This document shows, in pieces, positions 21,291-33,479 of a DNA stretch of 64,000 bases. This DNA is from Amaurobius ferox (Eukaryota > Arthropoda > Arachnida > Araneae > Amaurobiidae): contig OX578152.1 of the NCBI GenBank assembly GCA_951213105.1, positions 74,057,680 to 74,121,679 on the forward strand, read 5' to 3'. Made by a program: the position numbers and the translations under genes. The notes below the pieces were generated by a model. The model saw only the letters and a program-made list of their open reading frames with translations. It did not search any database and was not told the origin of the DNA. Position 1 is the first letter of the stretch. Every line of letters starts with the position of its first letter.

Positions 21291-22470
21291 CTGGTGTGTG
21301 GCCCAACTCGACTTTCTCATATCTGAATCCATTTTTAAATAGATTGTATAGTTGTTTTTTTTTTCAAATTTTACAAGAAAAATTTTAAAATCGGTATTGT
21401 TGGTCCAAATTATTACAGCTATAGTGTGTTTCCCTTCACTTTAAAAGACTTGATAAAACTTTCGTCTGATTCCATACTTAAAAATCGGATGTGGGCAGCA
21501 CATGACTTTCCCTGCAGACTCGAATTCATTTTTTCTTTATTTCATTAAATTGAGTTTAATTCATTAAATTGAGTTTAATTGCACAATATAACATTAAATT
21601 TGCATTTGTAATTCAATTTCTGTTTTTTTTTTAGGTAATTGGGCATTTTTCCAAAAGTGGCATAACTAAATACGAAAAATCTCAAATATCTTGAGAACGG
21701 TTAGTTCTAGAGTAATAGAGTTGTTCTTATTCTTTTCCTCATTAAAAATTTCGTATAAAACAAGCATTTAATCGATATATTTGAACATACGTAGCTTTTT
21801 TTTTTAGATTTTACGCCATTTCGTAAAAAAAGGCAGGTTGCGCTTTTCCAAATAATACCAAAATCTAATCAACACCAGAGTATCGTACAAGTAACTTATC
21901 TACCAAATTTTGTGAAATTTGGTCAATTAGTATTTTAGCTAGAGTGGATAAATGAAATTTTTAAGGGTAATTTCGCAAAAAAAGGCGGGTTCTGTTTTTA
22001 CGAATCGCACCAAAAACTAATCAGCACCAGGGTCATACCCGAGTGACTTACCTACCAAATTTCATGAAATTCGGTCTATAAGTTTTTGAGTTAGAGTGGA
22101 TACATACATTGCACAGACAGACACACACACAGACGTAACGCTAAAAATATTTTTTTTTGTATTCGAGAGTTCTCGAAATGTGCAGATCCGTCGAAAACTG
22201 GAGTTGTGATTTTCGACATGATTCCAATACTTTCCCTATACATTACCATGTATTGCAGGGAAAGTAAAAATGCACTCCCCGAGCGGGCAACTTCCCCTCT
22301 ATGGGGGAGGAGCTAATGACGTCACAATACAAATGCCAAATGTAGCTAATTATTACATTAAAGTTTATAAACATTTTGAGTCATTATATATTTTGTTCTA
22401 CAGAAGCCGCATAAGAAGTTAGAATTTGTATTTTCATGCAAATACCTCTCCCGGTTTTGAAAATATTTCA
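21291..22470 (+). mobile_element. H3 element interrupted by H2, 3' end decayed
   Basis: CTGGTGTGTGGCCCAACTCG ACTTTCTCATATC marks the H3 5' end. It runs to CCATACTTA and resumes after the H2 insert with GCACTCCCCGAGCGG and GAGCTAATGACGTCAC, both found in the other H3 copies in inverse orientation. The hairpin end is not evident, so the right limit is approximate. Confidence 0.55.
21486..22269 (+). mobile_element. H2 element, full length, nested in H3
   Basis: Reference-like H2, about 785 bp: TCGGATGTGGGCAGCACATG, ACTTTCCCTGCAGACTC, an ATATCTTGAGAACGG body motif, CACAGACAGACACACACACA and CAGACGTAACGC. It ends in the hairpin ACTTTCCCTATACATTACC / ATGTATTGCAGGGAAAGT and A's. Confidence 0.8.
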
Positions 22471-22709
22471 AGCATTTTTCACAATTCAAAACAGTTTTCC
22501 ATCTGGAAGTATGAGCCTAATACTAACGGTTCAAAAGTTTTAAGCCTTAGCAGATTTTTTAAAACGCCCTGTAGAGATGTCATTTTAAGAATGGTCGGCT
22601 TGTGTTCTCGGATGCCGTTTAAATCCCTTAAAATAAATATTTCTAATTTTCAATTCCTTAACAACGCTTTCCCCAATGCGCACATTAAACACAGCGGGGA
22701 ATGTAAAAA

Positions 22710-23271
22710 TCTGATGTGGGCAGCACATGACTTTCCCTACAGACTTAAATTCATTTTCTCTTTATTTCTTTAATTCATTAATTTGAGTTTTATTGAACAC
22801 ACACACACACAAAAAAAAAAAAACACGCATACTTATTTGAAATTACACTGAATTTGCACTTTTTATTCAATTGTCGTTCTTATTTGGTAACTGCACATGT
22901 ATTCAAAGGCGGAGTAGCAAAAATGTGAAAAAACTAAAATATCTCGAGAACGGATAATGCTAGAATAATGCAGTTGGTTTTATTATTTTTATCGTCAAAA
23001 ATTACGTACAAAATAAGTATTTAATGGATACATTTGAGCATATGTAGTTTTTTATTTTATATTTTAAGGATTTTTGGCAGCCATTTTGCGAAACAAAGCA
23101 GGCTCTGGTTTCCCGAATTATACCAAAATCTAATCAGCACCAGTGTAATCTATAAGTGTAATCTACCAAATTTCGTGAAATTTGGCAAATTAGTTTTTTA
23201 GCTGGAGTGGATACATGCGATTTTTGCGGGACATTTTCAATACATGTACTATGTATTGAAGGAAAAGTAAA
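22710..23271 (+). mobile_element. H2 element with internal deletion
   Basis: Normal 5' end (TCTGATGTGGGCAGCACATG, ACTTTCCCTACAGACTT), a CA/A-rich tract near 22797-22825 and body motifs. It then jumps from GCGGGACATTTTC directly to the terminal hairpin (TACATGTACTATGTATTGAA GGAAAAGTAA). Confidence 0.7.
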
Positions 23272-24221
23272 CAAGAAAAATCAATCATGCATAAAGCATT
23301 GATTATGAAACACTTTCTAACTGAAATGCAATTGCATTTAAACATCTCTAAAATGCGCCACATTCAGCGGTGATATTTTTTTAATTATCACAGAACTGCA
23401 ATAATTAATTTTGCTTGAAAACTTCAAACTTCATCGAAAAAAAAAAAGAACTTTATTCAAATGACGTCATCTAAATGTAAATCGTCTAGCTCTATGTAAA
23501 AGCAGTGAATATTTCATTCATACACTTTTATTCCAGATTCCAGAGTTAAATAATTTTGCATGAAAAAAAAATCAGCAATTCTTATGCTCATCTTACAATC
23601 ACTTGTTTACATTCTGCATCCATTAAAATTAGGCTTTGTTGTAGAAATAATCAAAGTGTGATGATCATTTAAATTCAAAAATATTGTAATTGTTTTGGCG
23701 TAGAATGCAGATAGATGCACAGAAAATTCGCAAAAACAAGGGCTTTAGGACGGATGCAACACAAAATATAAATTTAAAAGAAATTTAAAATTCACGATTT
23801 TTACTCCGGGAAAAAAAGATGGACGCCATATTTTATTTTGAAGTGTGTCACGTGATCACTTCATATTATATGGGTGTAATTATTATTTTAATTTTTATTT
23901 AAAAAACTACCGAATATATTTTGTGGAATTTTTTTTATATATATTTTATGGAATAATTTGAATTTTTCTAAAATTTTCGAAGCAATTTGTTAATTTTAAC
24001 TTCGCTTAAAAAATGTTTGAAAAATTAGGTCCCATAGGGTTCAATGTATTTCATTTTTTCAACCCGGGTTCAATCCAGAACTAATTGGGTGGTATTGTTC
24101 ATTTACATTCCCATATGTCCCACAGACCGCCTCAACAACATACTAAAATTTATTTTTTATAAAGTTTTTTTTGCACCAGTTATCGTGCGAACGAACAGAC
24201 AGACAGACAGAATGAACAAAG
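23272..24221. other. unique AT-rich segment
   Basis: No gene recognised. GAACAGACAGACAGACAGAA near 24193 resembles the microsatellite of H elements, but no terminal hairpin follows. Confidence 0.4.
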
Positions 24222-24644
24222 TCATAAACACTTTTCAACTTTCTTGTAAAGTGTTAAAAAGACTACAGCACACAATACCAATTCTTGATGAGATAGATCA
24301 AAACTTCTCAAGAAATTACCGCCAACTTGGCGCGATCGTCTGTCTGCCGAGCCCTCCCCACCTTCTTCAGAAACCGAGCGAATTTCTTTCAGAATCTTAA
24401 TCTTCGGCGTCCGGGCGACAACTAATTCCTGATAGCGAGGAAAAGTAACGACCCCAGGTATATCTGTGGATAAGGGAATAATCAAGATCTGGGTGTCTTT
24501 TGTTACCAGTGTCATGTCGTAAACGAGCACGAGATAGCACCTCCCTTCCGAAATGATCGTGGTACATTTCGTTCCAGCGGTACTGGTACAAGTCATGGAT
24601 TTTTCGAAAATTTCGAATACAACGGAGTTTGAAGAATTTTCCAT
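24222..24644 (-). CDS. uncharacterised 140-codon ORF, possible single exon
   Basis: Open from an ATG at 24644 to a stop at 24222. The first 110 residues have ordinary soluble-protein composition (Thr, Ser, Ile, Val, Lys), and the DNA between 24330 and 24600 is clearly more GC-rich than its flanks, which is unusual for chance ORFs here. Residues from about 115 onward enter AT-rich sequence and are probably not coding, so a splice donor may lie before them. No domain, signal peptide or membrane segment was recognised, and no repeat copy occurs in the window. It could be a small gene, one exon, or chance. Confidence 0.25.
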   Translation of the reverse strand: MENSSNSVVFEIFEKSMTCTSTAGTKCTTIISEGRCYLVLVYDMTLVTKDTQILIIPLSTDIPGVVTFPRYQELVVARTPKIKILKEIRSVSEEGGEGSADRRSRQVGGNFLRSFDLSHQELVLCAVVFLTLYKKVEKCL

Positions 24645-25304
24645 AGAGTAAGTAAAATTTAAATTTTTGTGTAGAGTTTGATTTTTAATTTGTCTTCATT
24701 TGCTGATAAGATGATTTTTTTTTCTCTTGATTTTATCGCCTGAATATCCTTCATTGTAGAATTTGTTTTGCGATAAGATGCCAGCAGGGAACGAAAAATA
24801 TTGAGATAATTTTGGGAGGAAACTGAATATTGTTATTTAACGAATAATTTTATTTTTTGCAAAATATTAGAAAAAAAAATGGCAACCTTAAGATCCATAT
24901 AAATGTGAAATATTAGTGTTGAGGAATTGGCTAAACTTGCAGCAAAGCTAACTTAACAGTTCTTAGGCCATTGGAAAAATAGCCCCTTTATTTAATGCTA
25001 TTGATTATTAAAAACTAAAACTTCTATATATAAAACCGACGGCTTGAATTAAAATTAGTCAAATAGCAGAGTTTTTATTTTTTTTAAAGTGTGCTATTTT
25101 AACATTCTTTATATCCATAATTTACAATGTGATTGAAACGTGTATTTTAAATTTTTGAAACCATATAACGTACCGAGAAGTTAAACTTGGAGAATTTTTT
25201 TTTTAGCTCGCTGGCATTAATATTACCTTCAAAAATAATTAGAAATATCGTCTGCTGTTTCTAATATAACAGACGATAATTAAGGGCATATATATATTTT
25301 TTTT
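24645..25304. other. unique AT-rich segment
   Basis: Parts near 25060-25200 weakly resemble 26760-26880; otherwise nothing. Confidence 0.35.
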
Positions 25305-25720
25305 TAATCAAACGAAGAACATGGCGTTTTCCAAAAGTGAAAGAATTTTGAGTGTCATTAAAGAGTGCCTTATGAGAGTGTCATTAAAGAGTGTCTTATG
25401 AGAGTGCCATTAAAGAGTGTCTTATGAGAATGTTAGAATGGGGGAGTTCATTGAAAAATTTGACTAACGCAGTCTCTATTTCAAACAGTCTATCGTGAGT
25501 TAAAATCTAAAGACTAGCTTTTTTGGTTTTATTTGCAACCAATTCAGTTTTTTTGTTAAACTTTTTACAAACCTCGTAATTGATGAATTGTAAAGGGATT
25601 TTGAAGCATGGCTATTTCTTCTGAAACTCTTTAAGGACACTCTCATAAAAAAGGCTAGCGAAATATTTCTCTAAAATAAAAATTATTTCACTGTTGAAAA
25701 ACGCCATGTTCTTCGATTGA
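25305..25720. repeat. inverted-repeat element with internal 26-bp minisatellite
   Basis: CGAAGAACATGGCGTTTTCC (25315) is mirrored by AAAACGCCATGTTCTTCG (25696). Between them, GAGTGTCATTAAAGAGTGTCTTAT repeats three to four times (25350-25430). A related CAAAGAACATGGTGTTTTAC lies at 26957, and sequence like the right flank recurs near 27470-27650, so this is a dispersed family. Confidence 0.6.
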
Positions 25721-26518
25721 TATAAAAAAGAGAGAGAGAGAGATTCGTAATAATCGTCAGACGTATTAAAATCAGCATGATATTTCTGATACATTTTTGA
25801 GGATATGTAATAGTGCCACCTTGCTAAAAATATTTCTACTATTTCAATTTCATGGTACATTATAAGATTTTAAATTTTGATATAATTGAATTTTCCGATC
25901 ACATTGTATTTAAAATTTCTATCTGAATAAATGTAAAATACCGAATTATCGGTATTTTCTTATTAATACCGGTATTAAAATACCGGCAAAATTTGCCCGC
26001 AATACCGAGTTTTTGGTATCTCCGTTCCGAATTCCCTTAAATTCACAGGTCCAAATAGTTTGAAAATAAAATAAAAGAAGCTAATGTATACAGGAGGGCT
26101 GATCGCAAAATGGATATTTTCGAATATATATGGTATGGAATATTTGCTTTTGCGACTTTAGAAAATATCTTGATACGAGGTTATTTGGGCCTGAGAGCTT
26201 TGTGTTACCCAAAAGAAAAGATTTTCCCTAATTCTTCTTCAACAAATTATTCTTCCTAATTATTATTCTTCAACGTTTTTTACAGCGTTGAGCAGAAACA
26301 ATTGTTAATAATGCATCGGAAAATATTTCTTTGTTTAACAGATACTACTCACATTTCACTATATTTTAATTTTCGATTCTATGAAATACTTTAAGCTAAA
26401 TATGAGTTTATCTCCAAGATTCTATATCTACCGAATTATGAATTTTTTTTCGATGACCGACTTCTCTGTAAGTCATTATTATTCAAGAATTTAACGTTTT
26501 GAATTCTCAAACAGCTGG

Positions 26519-26712
26519 ATCGGGTTATTAAAATTATTTTAATTAAAAATTTATTTTTTAAAGTTGTGTATAAAAATTTGAAAGATATAAATAATAAGAA
26601 CCTTATTTATTTTATTAAATTTGAAATGAGGAATTTTTAGTTATAAAAAAAGCAGATATTTGGCAGATGGAAGCAAACTTTGATTTTCTTATTTTTTTTT
26701 TTATGTAAAAGC
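26519..26712. repeat. direct repeat F, copy 1
   Basis: GGGTTATTAAAATTATT through GGCAGATGGAAGC recurs at 27238-27428 in the same orientation, about 720 bp away, with indels. Confidence 0.75.
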
Positions 26713-27237
26713 TGATAGCTTACTCAAAAATCAGATAGCAGGCAATCCAATTCTTCTGTTTACTATTTTTATATTTTTTACAGGGTGGTGGATAATTCGC
26801 ACGCATCAAATTTTAAAACATGTAATGTACCAAGAATTTGAAATAGAATTTTTTCAATTAGGGGCCACCCATATACTCTTAAACATATATCAGAAACACC
26901 GTCTCCTGATTTTAATGCCAGGCAATCATTATATACCTTTTTATTCACAAATCAAAGAACATGGTGTTTTACCCAGAGTGGAATAAATTTCATCTTAAAG
27001 CAATATTTCTCTAGCCATTTCGATGAAAGAATCACTAAATAGTTTCGAAAGAAATACTCATGCTAAAAAACCCCTAATTACTCAGACATTACGGGGTTAA
27101 TAATTCGTTTTTAAGACTCTGGGCCTATTGCAGAAACAGTGAGAATAGGTTTTTGATTTTAGCACTATAGACTTTGTTGCTGACACTTGTATAAGAATAG
27201 TATATGTTAATCTGTGGAATAGAGTATATTTCTCAAG

Positions 27238-27428
27238 GATAGGGTTATTAAAATTATTCTAATTAAAAATTTATTTTTAATAGTGGTGTATAAAAAAATT
27301 TGAAAAATATAAATAATGAAAACCGTATATATTTTATTAAATTTGAAATGAGGAATTCTTAATTCTCAAAAAGCGGATATTTGGCAGATGGAAGCTAACT
27401 TTGATTTTCTTTTATTTATATGAAAGCG
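27238..27428. repeat. direct repeat F, copy 2
   Basis: Partner of 26519-26712; shares AATTTGAAATGAGGAATTCT-like and GATATTTGGCAGATGGAAGC segments. Confidence 0.75.
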
Positions 27429-27706
27429 CAGTACAGAAAAACAATGAAATTATTATTATTTATTGCTCTAAAATAGAATTATTTCACTCGCATGTGCTTC
27501 TATTGAGAAAAAGAGGTCTGCAATGATCGTCTGCGGTATTAATTTTTTCGGACATAAAACAGCATATGATATTTCTGATATATTTTTGTGAGTGCCACCA
27601 AGCTGAATTTTTTTTTATTATTCCAATTTCTCTGTACATTATAATGATTTTAAAATTTGCTGCACGTGTCCTTTTGATTACCTTGCACATTCTTCTGTTT
27701 CCTACA

Positions 27707-28362
27707 TTTTTATTTTCCCTGCAATACATGGTAATGTATAGGGAAAGTATTGGAATCGTGCCGAAAATTGCAACTCGAGTTTTCGACAGATGTACACATT
27801 TTGGGACCTCTGGAATACGAAAAAAACATTTTAGCGTGACGTCTGTGTGTCTGTCTGTCTGTCTGTGCAATGTAAGTATCCACTCTAACTCAAAAACTAA
27901 TGCGCCGAATTTCATAAAATTTTGGTCACTTGGGTGTGATCCTGGTGCTGATTAGATTTTGGTACGATTCGGAAAAAATAACCTGCCTTTTTTTTTGCGA
28001 AATGGTCCGAAAAAATCGTTAAATCTAAAAATAAAAGACTACATATGCTCAAATGTATCAATTAAATGCTTATTTTATACATAATTTTTGACGAAGAAAG
28101 AATAAAACTAACCCTATTATTCTAGGACTAGCCGTTTTCGAGATATTTTAGCATTTTTTGCATTTTCTCTAAGCCACCTTTGAAAATAAATCCAGTTACC
28201 AAATGAAAACGGAAGTTGACTTTAAAAGTGCAAATTTAGTGTAATTTAAAATAATTATGGGTGTTATTTTATGCAATTAAACTCAATTTAATGAATTATT
28301 GAAGAAATAAAGAAAAAGCGAATATGAGTCTGCAGGAAAAGTCATGTGCTGCCCATATCAGA
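27707..28362 (-). mobile_element. H2 element
   Basis: Hairpin TTTTCCCTGCAATACATGG/TAATGTATAGGGAAAGT at the left, GTCTGTCTGTCTGTCTGTGC near 27850, mirrored CTCGAGATATTTT-like body sequence, and AGTCATGTGCTGCCCATATC at the right. Shorter than the reference by about 130 bp. The two overlapping ORFs across its left half are not genes. Confidence 0.75.
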
Positions 28363-30389
28363 TTTTTCTGTTTACTGTTGCTGTTTTTCTTTATTTTGCT
28401 AAATTTCCTTTATGGATCGTTAGCGAAAATTTGGAATATGAGATAAGACGTTTGGAACTGCCCTTGACATTTTTATGCATTCCCATTTGTTATTGTTTAA
28501 ATCTATTTGTATCATAATTAGTATTGGCATTAACGGATTTTTTCATGAACTTTCCTGGTCATGTTATTACGAAAATTGTTAAGAATTTTTTAAACATTTC
28601 CTGGTTAAGGGGACTCAGTGCCCTGTTCATTTTTTTTTTATATTTGAGTTATTTTCGTTCATATTTTATGCACATTATTAAAGTTTGTTCATTGCGATCA
28701 GACAAAATGATTTTAACTAAAAAAAAAAGTATATTGTGGTTAGAAATTAAAAATTTTTAAATTAAAAAACAATTGTCAAATTTTAAATTCCTTTTTCTTA
28801 TTCAATTTTCAATATTTTGTAATGATTTTCTTATTATGTTTATAAGACTATATTTTATAACTTTGGGCCCGATTTTATAATTGATGAATTAGTTTTGGTG
28901 TGTGTGTGTGGGGGGGGGGGGGACGCATATATTTATACAAAAACTATACAAAAAACATTTTTCATTTTACATTTTCATTTCTAAAATATTTTCTTTCCAT
29001 TGTAATGCCAAAATGCATCTCTAATTCTATTAAATAGATCATATTGGTGGATTGAGGTGGATTAACATCATTGAGGTGGATTAACAAAATTGACAAAAAA
29101 TAATTGACAGTGAATTGACAAAAAATAATCAAGTCATTTGAAAAACATTTGTTAAAGTTATAGCCCTTTACACAAAATTACTTACAGAAAAAAAAAGCAA
29201 ACTGAGACAAATCGTTATAAAGATTTTAAATTAAAGAAAATATCCCTAAAAAAAAGCTTTACCAATTTCTTTAATACTCATTTAATTTATTCACTGTAAA
29301 TTATAGCTATTTTTATTCAATTAGAGTACCTTGATATTTTCATCATTTTCACCGGATCGAAGGGTACCAAGTCCGATTAAAATTTATCCAGTCAAATTTT
29401 TGATTTCTGATTTATGGTAGTAAATCTACCGTAATACGTTTATTTGATAATCATTACTACTTATAAAGAAAAATTCGAAATATTTGAATTCTCTTTTAGA
29501 AAATACAATAATTTCCGAGTCAGGAAAACTCTTAACCAAGAGATTCCTTAAAGTTGCAAACATAAACGATTTACCCATAGGAGGACTTTTCGCGAGCTGG
29601 CTCACTTTCGCTCAGGTTAATAAATTTCGATTTTGCTCATTAATATTACCTTTCCCATCATTAATAAAATTAAAACTCTAAGCTCACAATGGGCGGGGCT
29701 AAAAATGCTCCTAATTATTAATGCATTTTAAGTTACAATACTTCTACCAGAAAAATTCTAAAATCCTTACTTTAAAATTTTTTGTGTATCACAAATGTTA
29801 TGCTATTTAGTGGTTAAAGTCATAACCATAAGTAAAACAGTCGATGAATGTCAGTTGAGCGCTTTCTTGTTTTACTCTCTGTCTGTTTATGTTTCGGTAA
29901 ACGGTATTTTACAAAGCATCTGATAACGGGGAAAATATTTAAATTCACGATTTTTTTTTATTTTATATAAAAGAAAAAATGCAATATCGCGAAAGTTATG
30001 TCGACTACTTCTGGATGCAAAATTATTATATAAAATGGCTATTTTCGCTACAAATTTTAATACCATTATACTTTTATAATTTCTATTCGATAGAGAAAAA
30101 AAAAATTGCCCGAAAATTTCAAGGTATTCCCTTAGTTTGAGCTCCCCCCAAATCAGCAGGCTTTTGATATTTATTGATAAGAAGAATCATGCAAAATTGT
30201 ATTCGATTTACGAAATTTGTTCGAAAGGCTTGGTGCTTATTGTAGTAAAAAGTAAATTTTCTATTGACAAAGTCGTATTGACATTGTCGTAAAAGTAAAT
30301 TTTCTATAAACATATCATAAAAATTTCTAACCAGGATTTTCATTCATTTTAAAAGTATTTTCAACGCATTCACTCATTTGATAATAATA
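28363..30389. other. unique, very AT-rich segment
   Basis: No gene recognised in about 2 kb. A (TG)n tract runs into 13 G at 28910-28922. Two short direct repeats lie at 29040-29130 (GATTGAGGTGGATTAACA and AATTGACAAAAAATAAT). TTAAGGGGACTCAGTGCCCT at 28615 resembles a TTAA-element end, but no partner was found. Confidence 0.4.
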
Positions 30390-30857
30390 GGTTTAATTGA
30401 CTTTTTTTTTTCATAAATTTTGTCATTTTTGATAAAAAATATGAAATATCTCCGGAACGCCGCGTGTTAACGGATTTTAAATGATGGCATTCGCTTTTAA
30501 ATAAAATATCGGATGACAAATATTTATTTTCGTAAAATATGTTTTTAAAAAAATATAAATGTTCGAAAAATTGAGAGTCCGGATTCGTTCGCCAGGAAAA
30601 TCTATAGGTCTCTGACGTTCATCGATTCAAATAAGCATCTCAAATTTCCTTCCGCTATCTCAATTTGCTCGAGAGATATCGTGTCCAAAATCAGACAAAC
30701 AGTCACACAGACATGAGTGAAAAGAATGGATGATTCGAATTCAGGAATTTCCTAAACATACAGATCCATCAAAATCCGAGTCGGATCCCCCCCCCCCCCC
30801 CAGCGCAATACTTTCTCTTTACATATATAAACTACTTTGCATTGTAGGGAAAGTAGA
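30390..30857 (+). mobile_element. diverged H-type element, 3' half
   Basis: GAAATATCTCCGGAACG, CAGACAAACAGTCACACAGA and a terminal CAATACTTTCTCTTTACATA...TTGTAGGGAAAGTAG hairpin keep the H-element order. A 15-C run at 30787-30801 sits just before the hairpin. Confidence 0.6.
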
Positions 30858-30989
30858 AAGTATGTAGATAAATGTAGCTTTGTGTGTTTTAATATTAGCA
30901 GATTTCTTTTTACTAACTGCCGCGGAAGTACTGGCCATTGTACTTCGGACACATGAAAAGGAGTGCATATACCAAGGAGGACTTACAAA

Positions 30990-31744
30990 GTATTTTTTTT
31001 TAATTTCCAATGGCTGGGACACATGAACAAAATACAAAAATAACAAACAATGAGAAACAACGACAAGAATTCAAAAGATAACCGAAGGTCATCGTTCCAA
31101 TAGTCCTCTCGCTTCCAATATCTGAAAGCCTCAGTAGCACCATGCAAGGCTCCACATCGGGATAGGTGGTGTTTGCCCATGGGTTCATCACCATCACATA
31201 ACGAGCAGACAGGCTCAGCAAAAATACCAATACGGCACAAATGTGCAGCAAGGCAGTCATGCCAGCTAGCAGGCAAAAAACTGTCGCTGCCTCTCGTTTC
31301 GGTTGATCAGACATATCCAGAAGACGTCCTTTCCCATAGTTGTTATCCATTTTGCTTTTCAATTCATATTGGTACCTCGACTTCATAAATTGTCCTATAA
31401 ATAATTTTGTCGTGGAAATAGAAGTTTCTCGCTTTGCAGGAAGTAATCAGCACAATACTTTTTTTGGAAAGAAAATCGGCTTGCTTATTGCTATACAAAT
31501 CGCAATGGCCGGAGATCCACTGCAAAACAATACGTTTATGCTGAGATGTTCAGTATTTTAGCAGTTCTTGACACTGGAAAATCTCATTAGATAGCGGGTC
31601 CTCAGTAGTACCGATGGACTGGATGACAGTCCGTGAATCCGACAGCAGCACAACATTTTCAAATCTGCAAAGGAGACAAATTAGCTGTCGAAGTGCAATG
31701 CGGATCGAAATTATTTCCCCTATTCTAAAAGTATCTGTGTGCAT
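30990..31744 (-). pseudogene. non-LTR retrotransposon (jockey-like) RNase H and C-terminal remnant
   Basis: On the minus strand the order is RNase H sequence with LLSDSRTVIQSIG (31744-31550), a stop, then QWISGHCDLYSNKQADFLSKK in the same region, KREAATVFCLLA, and after a frameshift HDCLAAHLCRIGIFAEPVCSLCDGDEPMGKHHLSRCGA. The SDS, GHC...N..AD and C-x2-C...H-x4-C patterns are typical of the C-terminus of RNase-H-bearing jockey-type LINEs in arthropods. Stops and at least one frameshift make it dead. Upstream reverse transcriptase and endonuclease are absent; the tandem repeat at 31667 overlaps its truncated edge. Confidence 0.75.
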
Positions 31745-32462
31745 GATTTGGTGGTAGTGGTGGTGGTGTGTTTGTGGTGGTAGTGGGGAGGGGGAGGGTT
31801 GCGCAGTGTAATGCCAGAAATGTAAAATAGCTGGAATATTTGGAAGGATTAAGAAAGATGGAGATTAAGAAAGATTCTTAAGATTTGGAAGGATTAAGAA
31901 ATGATGGAGCAAGGAATGCGGGCGGAGTGAATATCCCCACGCTAAGCACATTGGCGGTAACATGCAGGTGGTCCCACGTCTTACACCGATCAGCCCTCAT
32001 ATTTACATATCAGCACGTAGACCATTCAACGGAAGGAAGGTATATATATGAGACAAGCAAAGGAGACAAGTTAGCTGTCGAAGTGCAATGCGGATCGAAA
32101 TTATTTCCCCTATTCTAAAAGTATCTGTGTGCATGATTTGGTGGTAGTGGTGGTGGTGTGTCTGTGGTGGTGGTGGTGGGGAGGGGGAGGGTTGCGCAGT
32201 GTAATGCCAGAAATGTAAAATAGCTGGAATATTTGGAAGGATTAAGAAAGATGGAGATTAAGAAAGATTCTTAAGATTTGGAAGGATTAAGAAATGATGG
32301 AGCAAGGAATGCGGGCGGAGTGAATATCCCCACGCTAAGCACATTGGCGGTAACATGCAGGTGGTCCCACGTCTTACATAGCACGCCCCATGTCTACCGA
32401 TCAGCCCTCATATTTACATATCAGCACGTAGACCATTCAACGGAAGGAAGGTATATATATGA
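31667..32462. repeat. two-copy tandem duplication (390 and 406 bp)
   Basis: GCAAAGGAGACAA(A/G)TTAGC begins both units (31667 and 32057). The units are nearly identical through GGAAGGTATATATATGAG. Unit 2 has about 18 bp (around TAGCACGCCCCATGTCTA) that unit 1 lacks, bounded by a short repeated TAC, and the GTGG microsatellite differs in length. The start of each unit is RNase H sequence of the adjacent LINE, so the duplication happened after that LINE inserted. Confidence 0.9.
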
Positions 32463-32540
32463 GGTCAAGCTGGTGCTTGTTGCTCGGAGTTGGTGAGCAG
32501 TTGGGAGTCCAGTCAGTCTGTGAAGTTGGACATTTTTTGT

Positions 32541-32614
32541 AGAGCAAGGCAGTTGTTGTTGAGACCCAGACCGTCCGACCTACCAGAAAGGTGTAAGGTA
32601 ACAGAGCAAGGCAG
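32541..32614 (-). mobile_element. 50-bp SINE tail insertion with 12-bp target duplication
   Basis: AGAGCAAGGCAG flanks both sides (32541-32552 and 32603-32614). The 50-bp insert starts TTGTTGTTGAGACCCAGACC and ends at GTGTAAGGTAAC: the (CAA)n tail and last 40 bp of the SINE. Severe 5' truncation plus duplication indicates target-primed reverse transcription. Confidence 0.95.
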
Positions 32615-33479
32615 TATAATAGTTTTGTATATTGTGTGGATGAGCTAGCTCTCAGATTCATCTGATGTTGAGATGATGAAAAACCCGACGATTCTCCCAA
32701 GATGTGAAACATCGTATCAGGTACAATTCAAATTATATGAGGATAATATCAAAATTGTGTTTTATTAAAAAGGGCTAATTAATGCGTCCCACCCAGTGTT
32801 CCAACCAAATATTACTAAGTCTGGCATTACATCTCGCTAGTTAATTAATTAAGTGTCTGAAGAAGAATGATAGAATTTGTAATATTAAAAAATAATGATG
32901 TAACATTGATGATGTGTGTTAAATAAATTGAAGACTGTTCTATTTACCCTTAGATCTTACCTTTGAATGTCTATAAGATTATTATATTAACTAATCATCC
33001 GTTATGCTGAAAATAGGTGGGTTTTGCGGCCACCAAAACAATGTACTTATCCAAACTACTAATGGCTGTAGTTAATAAGTTAAATTATGTGAGTTACCCC
33101 TTCTTTAAGATAAGTAAATAACTAAATAAGTATGGCACATAACAATACAATCGGCAGATTTGGTGCTCGTGACTTTAACATTAACGGGAATAAAATAATG
33201 ATTTATGAAATTAATAAAAATAAAAGGAATAGTAATAATAAAAATAAATATTGATAAGGTTGGACAACTGGTGGCGGTATCCATTTCCAAATATAAAAAG
33301 GAATTGCTAAAAAAATTGCTCTAAAAGTAATATACAGTCTTTGAAACAAATGTGAGAATTTTGCAGGTCTGTAGACAGGACACTTCTTTTAATTATGATT
33401 TGTTTCATTTTGACCTAAGTCTGCTTAAACGATACGTAGTTTGATGCATGATAAAATCGAGTTTCTCATTCTTTATGTT
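32615..33479. other. unique AT-rich segment
   Basis: Nothing recognised. Confidence 0.4.

Noticed and set aside
27484..27955. Overlapping 143- and 129-codon ORFs on both strands
   Set aside because: They run across an H2 element whose other copies have different or no frames.
28615..28650. TTAAGGGGACTCAGTGCCCT as a TTAA-element end
   Set aside because: No inverted partner end found nearby.
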